From: Bacteroidales bacterium
GTDB taxonomy: Bacteria; Bacteroidota; Bacteroidia; Bacteroidales; UBA7960
DNA: 7,537 nt
Direction of reading: 5' to 3'
Assembly (NCBI GenBank): GCA_007132395.1
Contig: SLOR01000349.1
Span: 1 to 7,537, forward strand
In this document: positions 1 through 6,677 of the stretch, in pieces
Numbering within the stretch: the first letter of the stretch is position 1
Layout: every line of letters begins with the position of its first letter
Position numbers and translations under genes: made by a program
Notes under the pieces: model-generated
Told to the model about the DNA's origin: nothing
What the model saw: only the letters and a program-made list of their open reading frames with translations
Database searches by the model: none

Positions 1-1708
1 GGGGCTCGTCGGTGAGCTCGTTGCCTTTGGGCACCACGTCGTTCCAGCAAAGCTTACAAAGGCCTACCAGTCCGAACCATGTGCGGAACATGGGGAAGTA
101 GTGCAATGCTTCGGCTTTGTCGTCGAAAGAGGGGAGCTGGTTGTTTACCATATCCATAAAGATCAGCCAGGCTTCGTCGTGCTGAGGTCCTTTGTTGGTC
201 ATGGCGTAGCCACCCTGCTGAGCGAGCGATTCTTTGGAAACGTACTGGGAATATTCCAGTCCTTTGTTTTCCATGCCAATGTCGTTGAGGAACCTTGGGT
301 CGGCATTGTATTTCTCCACAAATAATTGCTTCATTTTGCGTACACCCAGTCCGGCTACCAGTCCGAAACCTTCACCGCGTGCCAGCTGATGCATTAGCTC
401 AAGGGCTGCTTCGGAGTTTCCGAAGTTCAGTTCCAGACCACCGGTTCTTTCCTTATTGAGGATGCCGGCTTCGTAGCACTCCATGATGAAGGCAACGATG
501 GTACCCCAGGTAATGGTGCAGATACCGTAAGTGTCGCAGTAGAAGTTTTGCTCGATGATAGCTTCGGGGTCGAAAATACCCAGGTTGGAGCCCAGACCGG
601 CAGCGGTTTCGTACTCGGGTCCGTCAACAATAACGGCATCTCCCTTGTAGGGTCCGGTTTTCAGTACGAAGTCGTCAACACCTTTGGCGCAGCTCATGGC
701 ACATCCAATCCAGCAGCCATCGGGAACGTTTTGGGTGAAGTATTTGTCGCGGAAAACGTTACTGTGAATTTTCAGTCCGTCTTCGTGGCTTCCGAATTTG
801 AAGTTATGAGTAGGCAGCAGGTCGTAATCGTTCATTACGTTTACGATGTTGGCAGTACCTTTTTTGCGCATCTGGCACTGGTGGTCGTCCAGCTCGCGCA
901 TTTCCTGCTGGTATTTGCGACCTCTGTCCTTGATGGTTTCCAGATCGGCAACATTGTTCAGGTTACCGGTTACGCCATCCACGCGGGCTACGATAGCCAG
1001 GATTTTCTTGTCGCGCAGTACGGTTCCGATACCGCCACGTCCGGCTTGCTTAAGGCGAATCTTCTTACGCTTCATATCATAGAAGGTGAAGTTTACCATA
1101 CCGATGAGGGAATGGTCGGCAGCAGCACCGGTAGAAACGATACCCAGGTTTTTGGCATCTTTCTCATCTTTTGCAAACAGCTCGGTGAGCTCTTCTGCCA
1201 GGATGTGGGTGTCTTTTGAGAAACCGGGGTCTTCGATAATCTCAATTTTGTGATTTGCCCCGTCGATGTAAATGATAACATCTTTGTCGGCTTTTCCCTG
1301 CAGTTCCAGTGCGTCGAAGCCTGAGAATTTCAGGAAGGGGCCAAAGAATCCACCCACGTTGGAGTCCATGATAGAGTCGGTTTGGGGTGAGATGGTTACC
1401 AGCAGCGATTTTCCTGCTCCGGAATACTGGGTGATACCAGCCACGGGACCTGAAGAAATGATAACTTCATTTTCAGGGTCATTCCATTTGGTGTCGGGCT
1501 TTGTGGCGTCCCATAACAGCTTGAGGCCATAGCCTTTTCCTCCGATGAATTTTTCCTTCATCAGCGGGGGAACAGCTTTTTCTTTGATTTCCTGGCTGCC
1601 CACATTGATATAGAGGACCTTGTCGGTGTAGCCTTTGTCTAAAGCTTTCCACTCGTAATCAAGCTCCTTGAGCTTTTTGTAGTTGTGTTTTAATTCGGTG
1701 ATGTTCAT
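1..1708 (-). CDS. aor: Aldehyde:ferredoxin oxidoreductase, tungsten/molybdopterin AOR family (C-terminus cut by window edge)
   Basis: AOR-family enzymes oxidise aldehydes to carboxylic acids in the cytoplasm. They use a tungsten (or Mo) bis-pterin centre and one [4Fe-4S] cluster, and pass electrons to ferredoxin. The 569 residues present show the family order. The N-terminal pterin-binding domain has GGKGYGLKLLW (about 57-67), GPVAG (87-91) and NVGGFFGPFLKFSGFDALELQGKA (117-140, read in parts). It is followed by a cysteine cluster C332, C336, C340 and GPEYE (363-367). A DxxGIC motif lies at 392-397 and GLVGLC at 546-551, where C551 is the expected fourth cluster ligand. The family is usually a little over 600 residues, so only a short tail is missing. 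The ATG at 1706-1708 follows AAAGGAG by 9 bases. Two oddities are the C-x3-C-x3-C spacing and Gly instead of Asp in the second DxxGLC motif. The physiological aldehyde cannot be told. No partner ferredoxin gene lies upstream. Confidence 0.93.
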   Translation of the reverse strand, partial: MNITELKHNYKKLKELDYEWKALDKGYTDKVLYINVGSQEIKEKAVPPLMKEKFIGGKGYGLKLLWDATKPDTKWNDPENEVIISSGPVAGITQYSGAGKSLLVTISPQTDSIMDSNVGGFFGPFLKFSGFDALELQGKADKDVIIYIDGANHKIEIIEDPGFSKDTHILAEELTELFAKDEKDAKNLGIVSTGAAADHSLIGMVNFTFYDMKRKKIRLKQAGRGGIGTVLRDKKILAIVARVDGVTGNLNNVADLETIKDRGRKYQQEMRELDDHQCQMRKKGTANIVNVMNDYDLLPTHNFKFGSHEDGLKIHSNVFRDKYFTQNVPDGCWIGCAMSCAKGVDDFVLKTGPYKGDAVIVDGPEYETAAGLGSNLGIFDPEAIIEQNFYCDTYGICTITWGTIVAFIMECYEAGILNKERTGGLELNFGNSEAALELMHQLARGEGFGLVAGLGVRKMKQLFVEKYNADPRFLNDIGMENKGLEYSQYVSKESLAQQGGYAMTNKGPQHDEAWLIFMDMVNNQLPSFDDKAEALHYFPMFRTWFGLVGLCKLCWNDVVPKGNELTDEP

Positions 1709-1717
1709 ACAGTTAAT

Positions 1718-1724
1718 CTCCTTT
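1718..1724 (-). promoter_or_regulatory. Ribosome binding site of the aldehyde oxidoreductase gene
   Basis: On the minus strand the bases read AAAGGAG, ending 9 bases before the ATG. This is the only clear Shine-Dalgarno sequence among the three gene starts in the window, and it fixes the start at 1708. Strong Shine-Dalgarno sites are the exception in Bacteroidota, so it may indicate high expression (inference). Confidence 0.75.
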
Positions 1725-1750
1725 ATATATAACGGTTTTTACTCTGGAGG

Positions 1751-1758
1751 CAAAACTA
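1751..1758 (-). promoter_or_regulatory. -7 promoter box (TAGTTTTG) of the aldehyde oxidoreductase gene
   Basis: The minus strand reads TAGTTTTG, an exact match to the Bacteroidota sigma-ABfr -7 consensus TAnnTTTG. It lies about 43 bases upstream of the ATG, which leaves a 5' leader of roughly 35 bases including the ribosome binding site. I do not see a convincing TTTG at the -33 position, so only half of the promoter is supported. Confidence 0.6.
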
Positions 1759-1847
1759 CGAAATTTAAAATTCTGGGGTGTTGTTTTTGAAATTTTTTGT
1801 TGTCGTAAGTAGTTAATTAGAATGGGTCTAAAGTAGGGATGAATCCC

Positions 1848-1971
1848 CCGTAAAAACAATTAAACTGAGAAAAAATGAATTTATGTCGATGGTTTTGTAT
1901 GAGTTGATGTGTTTTTCCTAGTATTTGTTCATAAAAATGTTTAAAATCAGGGTTTAACGCAGTTTTTACGG
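1848..1971. repeat. Split inverted repeat in the divergent promoter region
   Basis: CCGTAAAAAC at 1848-1857, followed after 2 bases by TTAAAC (1860-1865), recurs in inverted orientation as GTTTAA (1952-1957), 4 bases, GTTTTTACGG (1962-1971). The ten-base arms match perfectly. The right arm covers the expected -33 region of the transglycosylase promoter (its -7 box is at 1984-1991), so the pair could be operator half-sites for a regulator or a looping site (inference). The remaining bases of the 322-bp gap are AT-rich, with no gene and no RNA fold I could identify. Confidence 0.45.
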
Positions 1972-1983
1972 TAAGAAAAAATG

Positions 1984-1991
1984 TAGTTTTG
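1984..1991 (+). promoter_or_regulatory. -7 promoter box (TAGTTTTG) of the lytic transglycosylase gene
   Basis: TAGTTTTG matches the Bacteroidota -7 consensus TAnnTTTG and is the same octamer as the one serving the divergent aldehyde oxidoreductase gene. A transcript would begin near 1997-1999, about 32 bases before the ATG at 2031. The box contains the in-frame TTG at 1989, which therefore lies upstream of the transcription start and cannot be the translation start. No clear -33 TTTG is seen. Confidence 0.6.
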
Positions 1992-2030
1992 TATGCATCT
2001 CATTATTGTTGTTTTTTAATTCTCCGGAAC

Positions 2031-3035
2031 ATGATCAAAAAGGGTCTTCTCATCGTTATATCTCCTCTTGCATTGCTTGTAATCGTTAAACTTTTGTCTT
2101 TTACCGGGGTGGTGGTTTCTCCCCATGCCGAAAACCAGCAAAGCCTGGAAGAAAGTTACGGGGTGGTGGCTTTACCTATTCCGGATGGATTGAATTTTGC
2201 CGGTGAGCCCGTGCCGGTAGATAACTTTGAAGTGCGGGAGCGTTTTGACCGCGAGCTTTTGGTCAATACCTACTGGCAATCGCAAACCCTTATGTTTTTC
2301 AAAAGAGCCCATCGCTGGTTCCCGCTTATCGAATCCATTTTGGAGGAAGAGGGAGTGCCCGATGATTTTAAGTATCTGGCACTTATCGAGAGCGGTTTGA
2401 TGAACGTGGTTTCTCCTGCCGGTGCTAGCGGGTACTGGCAGATTCTTCAGTCAACAGGCAGGGAGCTGGGCCTGGAAGTGAACACGGAGATTGACGAACG
2501 CTATCATGTGGAAAAATCCACCAGGGCAGCATGCAAATACCTGAAAGATGCCCACAAAAGATACAACAACTGGACTCTTGCTGCTGCTTCCTATAATATG
2601 GGCCGAGCAGGGCTGAACCGTCAGCTGAGCAACCAGAGGACGGGCAATTATTACGATTTGTGGCTCAATGATGAAACCTCACGCTATGTTTTCCGCATAC
2701 TGGCTATTAAAACCATTTTTGAAAACCCGCCCGCGCATGGTTTCCATTTCAGCGAACAGGATTTGTACCCTCCATTAGACTATTACACGGTAAGGGTAGA
2801 TACCACTATCAATGATCTGGTGGCTTTTGCCCACCATCATCAGATAACTTACAAGGAATTACGCACTCTCAACCCATGGCTGCGCAGAACTTCACTACCC
2901 AATCGCTCTGGTAAGGAGTATGAAATTATGATTACCAAGGAAAGCCTCTTTGGCCGGGAAGACCTTATCATCGCCAGAGAAATGGATTATGAGGAAGAAG
3001 AACTTACTTCACCTGCAAGGGATACGGATCTTTAA
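2031..3035 (+). CDS. MltD-like membrane-bound lytic murein transglycosylase (GH23/SLT domain plus LysM-like tail)
   Basis: Lytic transglycosylases of this type cleave the MurNAc-GlcNAc bond of peptidoglycan in the periplasm, leaving 1,6-anhydro-MurNAc ends. The 334-residue protein starts with KK and a hydrophobic stretch (about 5-29), a signal peptide or anchor; no lipobox cysteine is visible. The SLT domain spans about 85-235: ALIESGL carries the probable catalytic Glu120, GASGYWQIL (131-139) matches the family GAxGLWQF motif, and AAASYNMGRAG (184-194) matches the AYNAGxG motif. A LysM-like stretch, YYTVRVDTTINDLVAFA to EIMI (251-301), follows and would bind glycan. The tail is acidic (MDYEEEELTS). 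The ATG at 2031 was chosen because the in-frame TTG at 1989 falls inside the promoter box. There is no strong Shine-Dalgarno. The gene is monocistronic: its neighbour is divergent on one side and a long repeat region lies on the other. Family certain; MltD subtype likely. Confidence 0.9.
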   Translation: MIKKGLLIVISPLALLVIVKLLSFTGVVVSPHAENQQSLEESYGVVALPIPDGLNFAGEPVPVDNFEVRERFDRELLVNTYWQSQTLMFFKRAHRWFPLIESILEEEGVPDDFKYLALIESGLMNVVSPAGASGYWQILQSTGRELGLEVNTEIDERYHVEKSTRAACKYLKDAHKRYNNWTLAAASYNMGRAGLNRQLSNQRTGNYYDLWLNDETSRYVFRILAIKTIFENPPAHGFHFSEQDLYPPLDYYTVRVDTTINDLVAFAHHHQITYKELRTLNPWLRRTSLPNRSGKEYEIMITKESLFGREDLIIAREMDYEEEELTSPARDTDL

Positions 3036-3040
3036 CGAGG

Positions 3041-3060
3041 TTGATTTGTTGATTTGTTGA
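3041..3060 (+). repeat. Short direct repeat of TTGATTTG
   Basis: Two and a half copies of the octamer TTGATTTG follow the transglycosylase stop codon by five bases. It is probably replication-slippage sequence; no function is visible. Confidence 0.4.
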
Positions 3061-3086
3061 AAAGTTTTGATGGCTGAGGGCGTCTG

Positions 3087-3149
3087 AATGGGGCTAAAGC
3101 CCCGTGGTTTTCAGCAACATTTTATCCGTTGGCTAAAGCCAACGGCAAT
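3087..3149 (+). repeat. Two-hairpin repeat module, left copy (REP/BIME-like)
   Basis: The module reads AAT, then hairpin A, GGGGCTAAAGCCCC (3090-3103), a 22-base AT-rich linker, then hairpin B, CCGTTGGCTAAAGCCAACGG (3126-3145), then CAAT. Both hairpins share a TAAA apex: stem 5 or 6 in A and 8 or 9 in B, depending on whether the T-A pair at the apex forms. The same order appears inverted at 3232-3295. Perfect palindromes in pairs between genes are typical of REP-type elements mobilised by Y1 (TnpA-REP) transposases, but no such transposase gene is in the window, so that link is inference. Confidence 0.7.
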
Positions 3150-3231
3150 ATATATGGGATTGCATAGCAAATGCCTTATTCAAATGCTAATTGAAAGTCA
3201 ATGGAAAGGAATCCCGGTGTTACTCCGATCC

Positions 3232-3295
3232 ATTGCCGTCAGTTTTAACTGACGGATTAGAAAGCATGAAAAAACATGGGGGCTTTAGCCCCATT
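3232..3295 (-). repeat. Two-hairpin repeat module, right copy in inverted orientation
   Basis: Read on the minus strand this gives AAT, GGGGCTAAAGCCCC (3279-3292), a 23-base AT-rich linker, CCGTCAGTTAAAACTGACGG (3236-3255), then CAAT. Hairpin A is identical to that of the left copy. Hairpin B differs from its partner at six bases, which form three compensatory base-pair changes (T-A to C-G, G-C to A-T, C-G to T-A), while the ends, TAAA apex and CAAT flank are kept. Between the two modules lie about 82 bases with no further structure I can support. Confidence 0.7.
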
Positions 3296-3299
3296 TTTA
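3279..3299 (+). terminator. Possible intrinsic terminator downstream of the transglycosylase gene
   Basis: On the plus strand the GC-rich hairpin GGGGCTTTAGCCCC is followed by ATTTTTAA, resembling a rho-independent terminator. It lies about 245 bases after the stop codon. It is also one hairpin of the repeat module, so termination may be incidental. Confidence 0.35.
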
Positions 3300-3370
3300 A
3301 TTCTGACAAAATTGCTGATAATCATATTTACAATTCATCATTACATCTCCATTATTACCTTTTCCTTTTT

Positions 3371-3492
3371 CCCTTCTCCGGTCGCTGAGCCTGTCGAAGC
3401 GCCCTTCTCCCGGTCGCTGAGCCTGTCGAAGCGCCGTTCTCCCCGGTCGCTGAGCAGTTCGATAAAACGCACTGTACCACTTGTCGAAGCGC
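3371..3492 (+). repeat. Tandem repeats with core GGTCGCTGAGCCTGTCGAAG
   Basis: Two full copies of a 23-base core (3379-3401 and 3411-3433, identical) lie 32 bases apart, each preceded by a pyrimidine run CC(C/G)TTCTCC. A third copy starts at 3444 but is interrupted after CGCTGAGC: 26 bases (3456-3481) replace a single C before TGTCGAAGCG resumes (3482-3491). Each core can fold with CGCT pairing AGCG, a tandem G-A step and one inner G-C pair, so it is an imperfect palindrome of REP type. The apparent small open frames through it (repeating RQAQRPG on the minus strand) are repeat translations, not genes. Confidence 0.75.
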
Positions 3493-3550
3493 CTTTCCCC
3501 ATTTTCTGTTATTTTTGCTTCCATGCCCTGAAATTCAGCTGGTAAATGCG

Positions 3551-3558
3551 TACCTTTG
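3551..3558 (+). promoter_or_regulatory. -7 promoter box (TACCTTTG) of uvrA
   Basis: TACCTTTG matches TAnnTTTG exactly and ends 24 bases before the uvrA ATG, predicting a very short leader of about 18 bases without a Shine-Dalgarno. This is usual for Bacteroidota. A TTTG at 3514-3517 is too far upstream to serve as the -33 element. I see no LexA-type SOS operator here. Confidence 0.65.
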
Positions 3559-3582
3559 CAGGTTCTTTTTAACAGCTAAATC

Positions 3583-6420
3583 ATGCAACAGATTTCCCCT
3601 GAACAATTCTCTGAATGGCTTGAAGTATATGGTGCCAGGGAGCATAATCTTAAAAATATAGACGTAAAAATTCCCCGGGATACTTTAACGGTAATAACCG
3701 GATTGAGTGGCAGCGGGAAATCATCACTGGCTTTTGATACCATTTATGCCGAGGGGCAGCGACGCTACATCGAAACCTTCGCTGCTTATGCACGCCAGTT
3801 TCTGGGTACCCTGGAAAGACCCGATGTGGATAAGATCAACGGCCTGAGTCCGGTAATCAGCATCGAGCAGAAAACCACCGGCAAAAACCCACGCTCTACC
3901 GTGGGTACGGTAACCGAAATTTACGACTTCCTGCGTCTGTTGTTTGCCCGGGTGGGCGATGCCTTCTCTTACGAAACCGGCGAAAAAATGGTGCGCTACA
4001 GCGAAGGGCAAATTCTCGACCTGGTGCTGGAACGCTTTGCCGGAAAAAGAATGTTGCTGCTGGCTCCTTTGGTTAAGGGCCGTAAAGGCCATTACCGCGA
4101 ACTCTTCGAGCATGTTGCCAAGCAAGGTTTCTTGCGGGTTAGGGTTGATGGGGAGATCAAAGAAATTATCCCCAATATGAAGGTGGATCGCTACAAGATT
4201 CATGATATTGAAGTGGTTGTGGATAAGCTGGTGGTGGATGCTGCCCATGGCAAACGTATTGCCGACTCTATGAAGGTGGCCATGAAGCACGGAAAGGGAA
4301 TCATCATGCTGCTGGATGAGCAGGATGACAAGGTATTCCATTTCAGTCGCAACCTTATGTGTCCGGTTTCCGGGCTAGCTTACAAAGACCCTGAACCCAA
4401 CACTTTCTCCTTTAACTCACCCTATGGCGCCTGCTCCAGGTGCAATGGCCTGGGCACGGTGAGTGAGATGGATATGAAAAAAATTATCCCCGACCCCAAA
4501 CTATCCATAAGAAAGGGAGGTATCGCCCCGGTGGCCGATGCTAAAAATCCCTGGATAATTAAACAGCTGGAAGCCATCGGTATGAAACATGGCTTTACCC
4601 TGGATACACCTATCAAAGATATTCCCCAGGAAGGCGTCAACACCATTATGTATGGTTCGGAGGAGTTTTTTAAGGTGAAAAACGAGAACCTGGGCATTAC
4701 CCACACCTACAACCTGAACTTTGAGGGAATTGTCAACTTTATCACCAATCAGTACGAAGAGAGCAGCTCTCGCAGTATAAGAAAGTGGGCTTCCGATTTT
4801 ATGCAGCAGAAAGACTGCCCCGAATGCAACGGGCAGCGGCTGAAGAAAGAATCGCTGCATTATCGTCTGCTGGATAAAAATATTGCTGATCTCGCCCGTA
4901 TGGACCTGCAAACCCTCAGGCAGCAGGTGGAAATCATGCACAAGAAGCTTGACAAAAGGAAGCTCAACATCGCCACTGAAATTCTAAGGGAAATCAATAA
5001 CCGGCTGGGCTTTATGCTGGATGTTGGATTGGATTACCTTTCGCTCGACCGTCCCGCCCGCACATTATCCGGCGGAGAAAGCCAGCGCATCAGGCTTGCC
5101 ACCCAAATTGGTTCTCAGCTCACCGGGGTCTTGTATATCCTTGATGAGCCCAGCATCGGGCTGCATCAGCGCGATAACCACAAGCTGATAGAGTCCTTGA
5201 AAAACCTGCGCGATATCGGTAACTCAGTTATCGTGGTGGAACACGATCGTGATATGATTATGGCTGCCGACCATGTGGTGGATATCGGGCCCGGGGCAGG
5301 TTTACACGGTGGACGAATTATGGCAGAAGGCACCCCATTGGAGATTATGCAGAAAAAAGGCATCACTGCCGAGTACCTGCGTTTGGAGAAAGACGTGCCC
5401 GTGCCAGAAAAGCTGCGCAAAGGCAACGGTAATAAGATTGTGCTCAAGGGGGCCGAAGGCAACAACCTCAAGAAGGTTAATGTGGAATTTCCCCTGGGGA
5501 AACTCATCTGCGTAACGGGCGTATCGGGCAGTGGCAAATCCACCCTCATCAACGAAACCCTTTACCCCATCTTAAGTGCCCATTTTTACCGATCGGAAAA
5601 GAAACCCTTGCCCTACAAATCCATTGACGGCATTGATAATGTGGATAAGGTGATTGAGATAGATCAGTCGCCCATTGGTCGTACACCCCGCTCCAACCCG
5701 GCAACATATACCAAGGTGTTTGATGAAATCCGCAAGCTGTTCTCATCCCTGCCCGAAGCCCAGATTCGGGGCTATAAGCCGGGCAGGTTTTCCTTTAATG
5801 TAAAAGGCGGACGTTGTGAAACCTGTCAGGGTGCCGGACTTAAAGTGATTGAGATGAACTTTCTGCCCGACGTTCACGTGGAATGTGAGGTGTGCCAAGG
5901 CAAAAGGTATAACCGCGAAACGCTGGAGGTACGCTATAAGGGAAAATCCATTAACGATGTGCTGAACCTGAGTATCGAACAGGCGCTGGAGTTTTTTGAA
6001 AATATCCCGGCCATCGTGCAGAAGATAAGAACCCTCAACGATGTGGGACTGGGTTATATTACCCTGGGGCAGAGCAGTACCACCCTCTCCGGTGGAGAAG
6101 CCCAGCGGGTAAAGCTGGCCACCGAACTCTCCAGGCGCGATACCGGCAAAACTTTCTATATCCTTGACGAACCCACCACCGGCCTGCATTTTGAAGATGT
6201 GAGGGTGCTGATGGATGTGCTCAACCGACTGGTTGACAGGGGCAACACGGTACTGGTAATCGAACACAACCTGGATGTGGTAAAAGTAGCCGACCATATC
6301 ATCGACCTGGGGCCCGAAGGTGGAAGCCGTGGCGGACAACTTCTCTGCACTGGCTCACCCAAAGAAATCGTAAAAAGTAACTGTGGCTATACGGCAGGGT
6401 TTCTGAAGGGAATGGTATGA
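3583..6420 (+). CDS. uvrA: UvrABC system protein A (excinuclease ABC subunit A), complete
   Basis: UvrA is the dimeric ABC ATPase that finds bulky DNA lesions in nucleotide excision repair and loads UvrB. The 945-residue length is normal for UvrA. Visible in order: Walker A GLSGSGKS (40-47); YAEGQRRYIETFAAYARQFL (55-74); the UvrB-binding insertion (about 130-250); zinc module 1 (C260, C284, C287); CPEC (412-415); signature LSGGES (495-500); Walker B ILDEPS (519-524) with H554; second Walker A GVSGSGKST (646-654); zinc module 2 with C745, C748, C768, C771; signature LSGGEA (835-840); Walker B ILDEPT (860-865) with H895. The UvrB-binding region rules out a UvrA2-type paralogue. One oddity is that zinc module 1 reads CPVSG, so Ser263 replaces a usual cysteine ligand. 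The start is the first ATG after the -7 box. It appears to be transcribed alone. Confidence 0.98.
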   Translation: MQQISPEQFSEWLEVYGAREHNLKNIDVKIPRDTLTVITGLSGSGKSSLAFDTIYAEGQRRYIETFAAYARQFLGTLERPDVDKINGLSPVISIEQKTTGKNPRSTVGTVTEIYDFLRLLFARVGDAFSYETGEKMVRYSEGQILDLVLERFAGKRMLLLAPLVKGRKGHYRELFEHVAKQGFLRVRVDGEIKEIIPNMKVDRYKIHDIEVVVDKLVVDAAHGKRIADSMKVAMKHGKGIIMLLDEQDDKVFHFSRNLMCPVSGLAYKDPEPNTFSFNSPYGACSRCNGLGTVSEMDMKKIIPDPKLSIRKGGIAPVADAKNPWIIKQLEAIGMKHGFTLDTPIKDIPQEGVNTIMYGSEEFFKVKNENLGITHTYNLNFEGIVNFITNQYEESSSRSIRKWASDFMQQKDCPECNGQRLKKESLHYRLLDKNIADLARMDLQTLRQQVEIMHKKLDKRKLNIATEILREINNRLGFMLDVGLDYLSLDRPARTLSGGESQRIRLATQIGSQLTGVLYILDEPSIGLHQRDNHKLIESLKNLRDIGNSVIVVEHDRDMIMAADHVVDIGPGAGLHGGRIMAEGTPLEIMQKKGITAEYLRLEKDVPVPEKLRKGNGNKIVLKGAEGNNLKKVNVEFPLGKLICVTGVSGSGKSTLINETLYPILSAHFYRSEKKPLPYKSIDGIDNVDKVIEIDQSPIGRTPRSNPATYTKVFDEIRKLFSSLPEAQIRGYKPGRFSFNVKGGRCETCQGAGLKVIEMNFLPDVHVECEVCQGKRYNRETLEVRYKGKSINDVLNLSIEQALEFFENIPAIVQKIRTLNDVGLGYITLGQSSTTLSGGEAQRVKLATELSRRDTGKTFYILDEPTTGLHFEDVRVLMDVLNRLVDRGNTVLVIEHNLDVVKVADHIIDLGPEGGSRGGQLLCTGSPKEIVKSNCGYTAGFLKGMV

Positions 6421-6431
6421 CGTAAAGGTGT

Positions 6432-6677
6432 GGGGTATGGGGTTTGAGGTATAGGGCCTTAAATATGAGGTCATTGCCCGAAGTTCCGCCTTATACGAGA
6501 TTGAATATTTGAAGTGTTTAAGATTTTAGCTCGAAGCTCGAAGCTGGAAGCTGTGAAAAGTTGAAAAATATCGATTATTGATTAGTGGTTAGTTATTCCC
6601 AGTCACCAATTACCAGTAACAACTTACTAATCCCCAATTCCGGTCTCCTTCACCCCAAACCTCACACCCCAAACCCC
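6432..6677. repeat. Imperfect 18-bp inverted repeat bracketing the convergent intergenic gap
   Basis: GGGGTATGGGGTTTGAGG (6432-6449) pairs with CCTCACACCCCAAACCCC (6660-6677), with two mismatches in 18. Each arm is itself made of repeated GGGGTTT/GAGG-like words. A smaller nested pair, GATTAGT (6580-6586) and ACTAATC (6626-6632), lies inside. The arms lie 11 bases after the uvrA stop and 4 bases from the stop of the opposing gene, so the fold could limit read-through from either side (inference). No T-run makes it a standard terminator. Confidence 0.5.
6528..6552 (+). repeat. Heptamer tandem repeat AGCTCGA
   Basis: The units are AGCTCGA, AGCTCGA, AGCTGGA and AGCT: about 3.6 copies of a 7-base unit. 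The repeated AGCT makes it locally self-complementary. No function is visible. Confidence 0.55.

Noticed and set aside
548..1219. 223-codon open frame on the plus strand
   Set aside because: It lies wholly antisense to the aldehyde oxidoreductase, whose family motifs run through the same bases. The translation has no recognisable domain.
1989..2030. TTG at 1989 as the transglycosylase start
   Set aside because: It lies within the -7 box, upstream of the expected transcript start, and would put a non-signal-like MYASHYCC sequence before MIKKGLL.
3090..3103. First hairpin as a transcription terminator
   Set aside because: It is followed by GTGGTTTTCAG rather than a T-run. The fourth hairpin (3279-3292) is the better candidate.
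3371..3491. CRISPR-like array
   Set aside because: The between-core sequences are about 9-10 bases and nearly identical, far too short and uniform for spacers. There are no cas genes.
3191..3545. Small open frames in the transglycosylase-uvrA gap
   Set aside because: They run through palindromes and tandem repeats. The peptides are repeat translations (for example RQAQRPG) and have no credible start sites.
3724..4341. 205-codon open frame antisense to uvrA
   Set aside because: A shadow of the well-conserved uvrA frame, with no ribosome binding site or domain features of its own.
6427..6456. G-quadruplex after uvrA
   Set aside because: Only three runs of three or more G occur (two of four, one of three); the fourth would need a two-G run, so a stable quadruplex is not supported.
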